64,000 nt of DNA from Campylorhamphus procurvoides (taxonomy: Eukaryota; Chordata; Aves; Passeriformes; Dendrocolaptidae), in NCBI GenBank assembly GCA_013396655.1, contig WBMV01004989.1, forward strand, positions 729,317 through 793,316, in the 5' to 3' direction. This document shows, in pieces, positions 59,601 through 64,000 of the stretch (positions are counted from its first letter, which is position 1; each line of letters starts with the position of its first letter). The notes below the pieces were generated by a model. The model was not told the DNA's origin, searched no databases, and was given only the letters and a program-made list of their open reading frames with translations. Position numbers and translations under genes: made by a program.

Positions 59601-62600
59601 GGTACTGTATACTTAACATTATGACCTGGTCTGACTCCATTGATTCTAATTTCTGAAAAGGCTACTCTAAAATACTGGTATGTAGTATGAAGACAGTATG
59701 TTACCCAAGCACAGCTACACTAGGCAATACACAAAAGATGGTAACATTTTGCATGTATCTTTGATTAGATCAAAAATTCACAAGTGCGTTAAAATACCTA
59801 TAGAGCCAAAATATCTGGCTGACGTTTTTCAAGCATGAATTTATTGGGTGAGAAGAGAAAACAAAGGGAGTTGAATCTCTTCCCCGTGATTACCATGGCC
59901 TAATACAGTTTGCATGCTTCAGTTCACATGACACTGACCTGTCATTCAAATGCATAGCCCTCTCACACCCTTCATGCCCTACCTGATCACGACTGAGCTG
60001 GATCAAATTTGGCCTTTCAAAAATGCAAAGGTCCATTAAACAGCAGCTAAAAATACAGAGGGAAAATATTTTGTGATTAATCTAATAAAGCTGTATACCT
60101 TATTTGTAGAATATCACCTCCCTTTCAACTAATACAGGCAAAAGTGCAAACACACAGTTGCAGTATAAATGAGTCCCTAACTTTGGTTTACAAATATGAC
60201 CCAGATGCTTGTTATCATACTGGAAAAATCTCAGGATGTTCTCTCACCAGAAATATTGAGATAGAAACTATCTTCACATGTTTCAGTGCAACTAGTTTGA
60301 ATTTTACTTGTTGACTGGTACTTCTCGTTAAGGCCATCCTGGGCTTTCCATATGTGCTGCAGTTACTTCTCCCCTTTTTTTAATAGGACATGTTTTGCCA
60401 ATATCTTGGCATGCTTCCCAGGAAATTACACTGGCTTCACTGTTGTCATGCAGAGCTGGCCAGTCCTGTGAAACAATGTGGTTCTTATTGTGAAAAAAGT
60501 TTTAACTGAAAGTGTGGTGTTTAATATTTCTTCAACACTATTCAGGGTATGAATAAGATATGATATGGTTAAATGTTTAACAGCATTTGATGGAAAGAAA
60601 TTAAGGAGATCATTAAAAGCCCCATCATACTTTCTTGAGGGTTGGAGTGTATATGTGCATGGGCACAAGAAGATTCAGGAGTAACTGAGAGGAAAGAAAA
60701 AAAATGTGCAGAAAGAGAGAGGAAGGAGAACAGAAATGCTTGGCTTAGGAGGAAGAATTTAGTACAGACTATCTTTACCAAATATGAAGACTAGGAATGC
60801 CTTCTTGAATTTCTTATACTTTATGTTTTCTACAATGTGTCTTATGATACACACACTCTAGTACTCATATATACAAATCAAAGGGCTTATTGTAATAAAA
60901 AAGTGAGAGTTCCAGCAAATATGGCATCGCATTCACACTCCGATCAAAGGCAACAACATAATGCCAAAATAAGATAACAATTCAAAAATGAGATCAAATT
61001 AAAGAATAACATCCAAGGATGCATGGTTCAGCTCAACTCTAATAAGAACAGAAAGGGAGTATTAATATTGTTGCAATTTGTTCTCTTGGACTTGCACTTT
61101 TTTGAGTTAATGGCATACCTATATAGCAGTGCTTCAGTTGTGCAATTGCAATTGTTCCCCTTAAACCCTTATCCTTCAGAGTAACTTGACAGTTGTAGCA
61201 TCTGACCGCGTACCTGGAGAAATGGAGAGTCTCTTTGGTAAAGTGTTGGTGACATTTTTTCTTTGGAAAAGTCACCACATTTTAAAGTTCATGTTTTTCC
61301 TCCCAAGTGTTCCCCTCAAAAACTTTGTGGAAACAAATGAAGCTATCTTGGTAAATAAAGAGGACTCCAGTTTTCAAAATCTGTCTCTATCATGCTGCCC
61401 CTCTGACATTACTAAGATCCTCCAAGAACATTTAGACTTCATAGAGCAAGTGCAGGTGAAACCAAAACCATCCTCCCTCCAACCTGGTGTCACTTCATTA
61501 GACAATACCCATGTCAACATAAAGACTATTAAACTGCTTTACTTCTTGTGAGTTATTCCAAAGAACGAACACAGTTCTGTTAAGCAGCCTGTGCCTTCAG
61601 TCTTGAGCGCATATCTTTCAATTTTAGTTAGTACTTTTACAGCCATGGTGAGAGAAGTCAAAGCAAGAGGTTACTCAAGCCAGTTTCCATGCAACAGGGA
61701 GCTTCTCTTTCACAGTAGTGCAGAAGAACTACAGAGGGGTTTCTCTAAAGCAAGACTCCTTGGCAGCATCTGATTCTGCCCCTGCTTATTACTATAAAGT
61801 GGTTTACTCTTCTCAAAGGACACACTGACGCATCAGAAAAACAGCTGCTCAAGTTTTTCATTGGTTCTCTGTGGGCAACCAGTCACACAGGGTCTAGATC
61901 TTTTACTTACTGGGCTGTTCTACAGCTGTAAGCCCTGCTTCTTCAAGGGGTTTCAAACACCAGCTCTAAGGGACTGTGATTGATTTTTCATTAACTGCAC
62001 TTTCACAATTATGACTCTTCTCTTGACCTCATAATTTGGTACAGCCTGTGAACAGCTTTTCCAAATATCATTTCCAGCTGGATATTTGTGGTTTAAGACA
62101 TTTCAGCTGCCATAGTCCTTTATTCATAAGAGTTTTATTAATATGAAGACCTTGTGAAACCAAAATTCTAGTTTTAATTGCCTGAAGAGAAACTTTATTC
62201 ACTAACTAAAGGCATCTTTAATACCAGATGTGCCCTCCCTGTTCCAACAGGGATACCTAACCATTGCAAATGAAAACAATAGTCCCATAAGAGCCCTATC
62301 CTATGATGTCTTCAGGTGTCCACCTTTAGGACAGCAATCATGGCAAGCTAGAAAGATCGTTTCCCACATATACTGTCAGTGTCCTGAGGCACCTTCCCAC
62401 ACCCTGTCCATGGCTTATGCTCAAGATTTTCCTTGCAGTTCTATACTGCTTTGAACAAGGGACTGGAAGATGAAAGCAAGCAATCACTATTTCTAAAGCA
62501 GAAAAAAATGTATAGCAACATCTGTAAGTGGGCAACATAAGCAACAGAGGTCCACATAGCAGTCATTAAGGCAGAGGGCACTGTTAGCTGCTGTTTTCTA

Positions 62601-62685
62601 GTCAATGATCATTGGCAATGGATTTTCTCCCTTCTCTCAGTTTCAATTTTTTAAAAGAAAAGTCAGATATTAATTATGTTCTCAA
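59601..62685. other. Unique non-coding DNA
   Basis: No gene is recognised. The 121-codon forward frame at 61,186-61,551 has mixed composition but no recognisable domain, no convincing splice-site pair and no upstream promoter, and I treat it as chance. Confidence 0.5.
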
Positions 62686-62689
62686 AGAA

Positions 62690-63065
62690 ATTCTTCTCCT
62701 GCCCCTCATTAGCACCTGTTAATGAGATGCATATTCACATGTCCCAGTATTAGATTTCCCCTGCCAATTGCATTAGGGCTCTGTTTTTCCATGACATAAC
62801 TTGAATATGTACCAGAAGAACATTAAAACACCACTATTTTTTTTTTAAATTAGCTTCAAAAGAGTCTGTTGTGCCAATTAATAAAGTACACTGGAGAGAA
62901 TCAAAATAGTATGTTTCTGCATGGCATTTGCATGGCATATACACAAACTGTCACAGGCCTTTTCTTTCATACTTGGATATACTTTATTTTCTAAGAGTTA
63001 ATTTTCTTTCAGACCTTCTTCCATCGAATTGAATACAAAGGCCCAAGGCACACAAATTATCCAAG
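62690..63065. other. Candidate conserved non-coding element with symmetric homeodomain/E-box motif (inference)
   Basis: CTCATTA (62,705-62,711) and TAATGAG (62,720-62,726) are exact reverse complements flanking the E-box CACCTG (62,713-62,718). About 200 bp on, TGCATGGCAT occurs twice (62,918-62,927 and 62,929-62,938), and the octamer ATTTGCAT lies at 62,926-62,933. The region has no transposon signature and no useful open frame. Together this looks like a transcription-factor platform, but only the motifs are seen and the function is inferred. Confidence 0.35.
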
Positions 63066-64000
63066 CTGTTAATATCTTTAGAGGAAACACAGTATGGAAT
63101 TAAGGTATGGTTTACTCAGGAAGGGAATACTGGTCACGTTTCATAGGAAAGTCTGCTTCAGTAAATTTTATTTTAGATGACAAGTTTCATTCTGTATGAG
63201 ATATGGCAGCTGATATACAGCAAGGAATGAAAAGTAGAGAAGATGCAGCAAAAAGTTGTCTGTTACAAAACTGCTTGGGTTTGGGAGGGATATAAAGACC
63301 ACCAACGGAGTCTTTAGCATATCAATTCTTCAGAAAAAAATGCAGTTAACATTACTGAACATTTCCATTCAAATTCCAGTATCAGAGACTTTAATGCAGA
63401 TGGATGACTGGATGTTTTCCTATTTTGGAAGAGCAACCTATATATAACAGAAAGCCTAGATTTTCATTACAGTTTTCTGAGTGGCCCTGGAAATTGTCAC
63501 ATTGTTTCCTTAATCCTCTACTTACATTTCTGTTTCAAAGTCTGCAAGATGGTTTCAGTGAGACAATTTCAGTGATCAAATACATCTCAATATGAGTGTG
63601 GAATTGCCAGAATTATGTTAACTGTGAAGGCAAATAAATTTCCATATTATGACAAAACCCAAAATGTTAATGATAAAAAGGATCCCAACATTTGCTAAAC
63701 CCATATATTTTCCTAAACATAAGCATATTTTCACATTAATACCCAGCAAAATTATCTTCATGATATTTTTTAAAACTATCAAGCTATACTGCATCTTTTT
63801 TGTAAAAAATGAAACCTGAAGATATGTACTATATCTGTTATTTACTTCCTGAGAGAAATAAAGCTCATACAAACTAGAAAACAGTTTGACAAAGATAAGG
63901 AAAATAAAAACTAGCTCTTTTTTAACTGACTTTTTAGCCAATCAAATTGCAGGCTTCAGCATTTATTGTCATTTGAGAAAGCAAACAGTGGAAACCTATT
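63066..64000. other. Unique AT-rich non-coding DNA
   Basis: No gene is recognised. The 107-codon reverse frame at 63,618-63,941 is Phe/Ile/Leu-rich, as expected of chance frames in AT-rich DNA. Confidence 0.5.

Noticed and set aside
61186..61551. 121-codon forward frame as a possible exon or small gene
   Set aside because: No recognisable domain, promoter, Kozak context or splice-site pair. The length is within chance for 64 kb of six-frame sequence.

Overview
The window looks like bird nuclear DNA (a non-avian archosaur is the less likely alternative). It is AT-rich and non-coding by eye, with no convincing host exon, tRNA, rRNA or CRISPR array. The evidence for a bird is a set of CR1 LINE 3' ends with the typical avian tail (GGTTGGAAAAGACCTC on one strand, TTCCAACCTCAGTGATTCTATG on the other) and a ~1 kb LTR matching a widespread avian ERV LTR type. 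Open reading frames are short and scattered on both strands. The two longest (176 and 138 codons) lie inside an LTR and a CR1 copy. The best overall reading is a gene desert or the inside of a very large intron.

Layout. 1-21,100 is mostly unique non-coding DNA with simple repeats, two short structured motifs (a 15-bp direct repeat near 15.5 kb and a perfect 10-bp inverted repeat at 19.79 kb) and stretches whose texture resembles conserved non-coding DNA. 21.1 kb holds a worn CR1. 23.5-24.5 kb is a GC-rich LTR block, best read as two different LTRs abutting head to head. 27.15-27.27 kb holds an isolated imperfect palindrome able to form a ~28-bp hairpin. 27.7-28.2 kb is another old CR1.

30.9-32.1 kb is an ancient reverse-strand CR1-clade LINE reverse-transcriptase remnant, itself split by a younger CR1 tail. 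32.2-33.5 kb is an AT-rich microsatellite-like tract interrupted by a nearly full-length forward solo LTR. 40.2, 44.4, 47.6, 50.8 and 52.2 kb carry further CR1 copies, and 45.6-45.9 kb a short reverse LTR with CCAAT and TATA boxes. 52.6-64 kb is again mostly unique DNA, with simple repeats and two plausible regulatory candidates (59.4 kb and 62.7-63.1 kb).

No genes work together here. The biology visible is layered retroelement insertion in non-coding DNA plus a few candidate cis-regulatory or structural elements. No new protein-coding system is supported. The features most worth checking are the 27.2 kb hairpin, the head-to-head LTR junction at 23,931/23,932 and the symmetric homeodomain/E-box motif at 62.7 kb.
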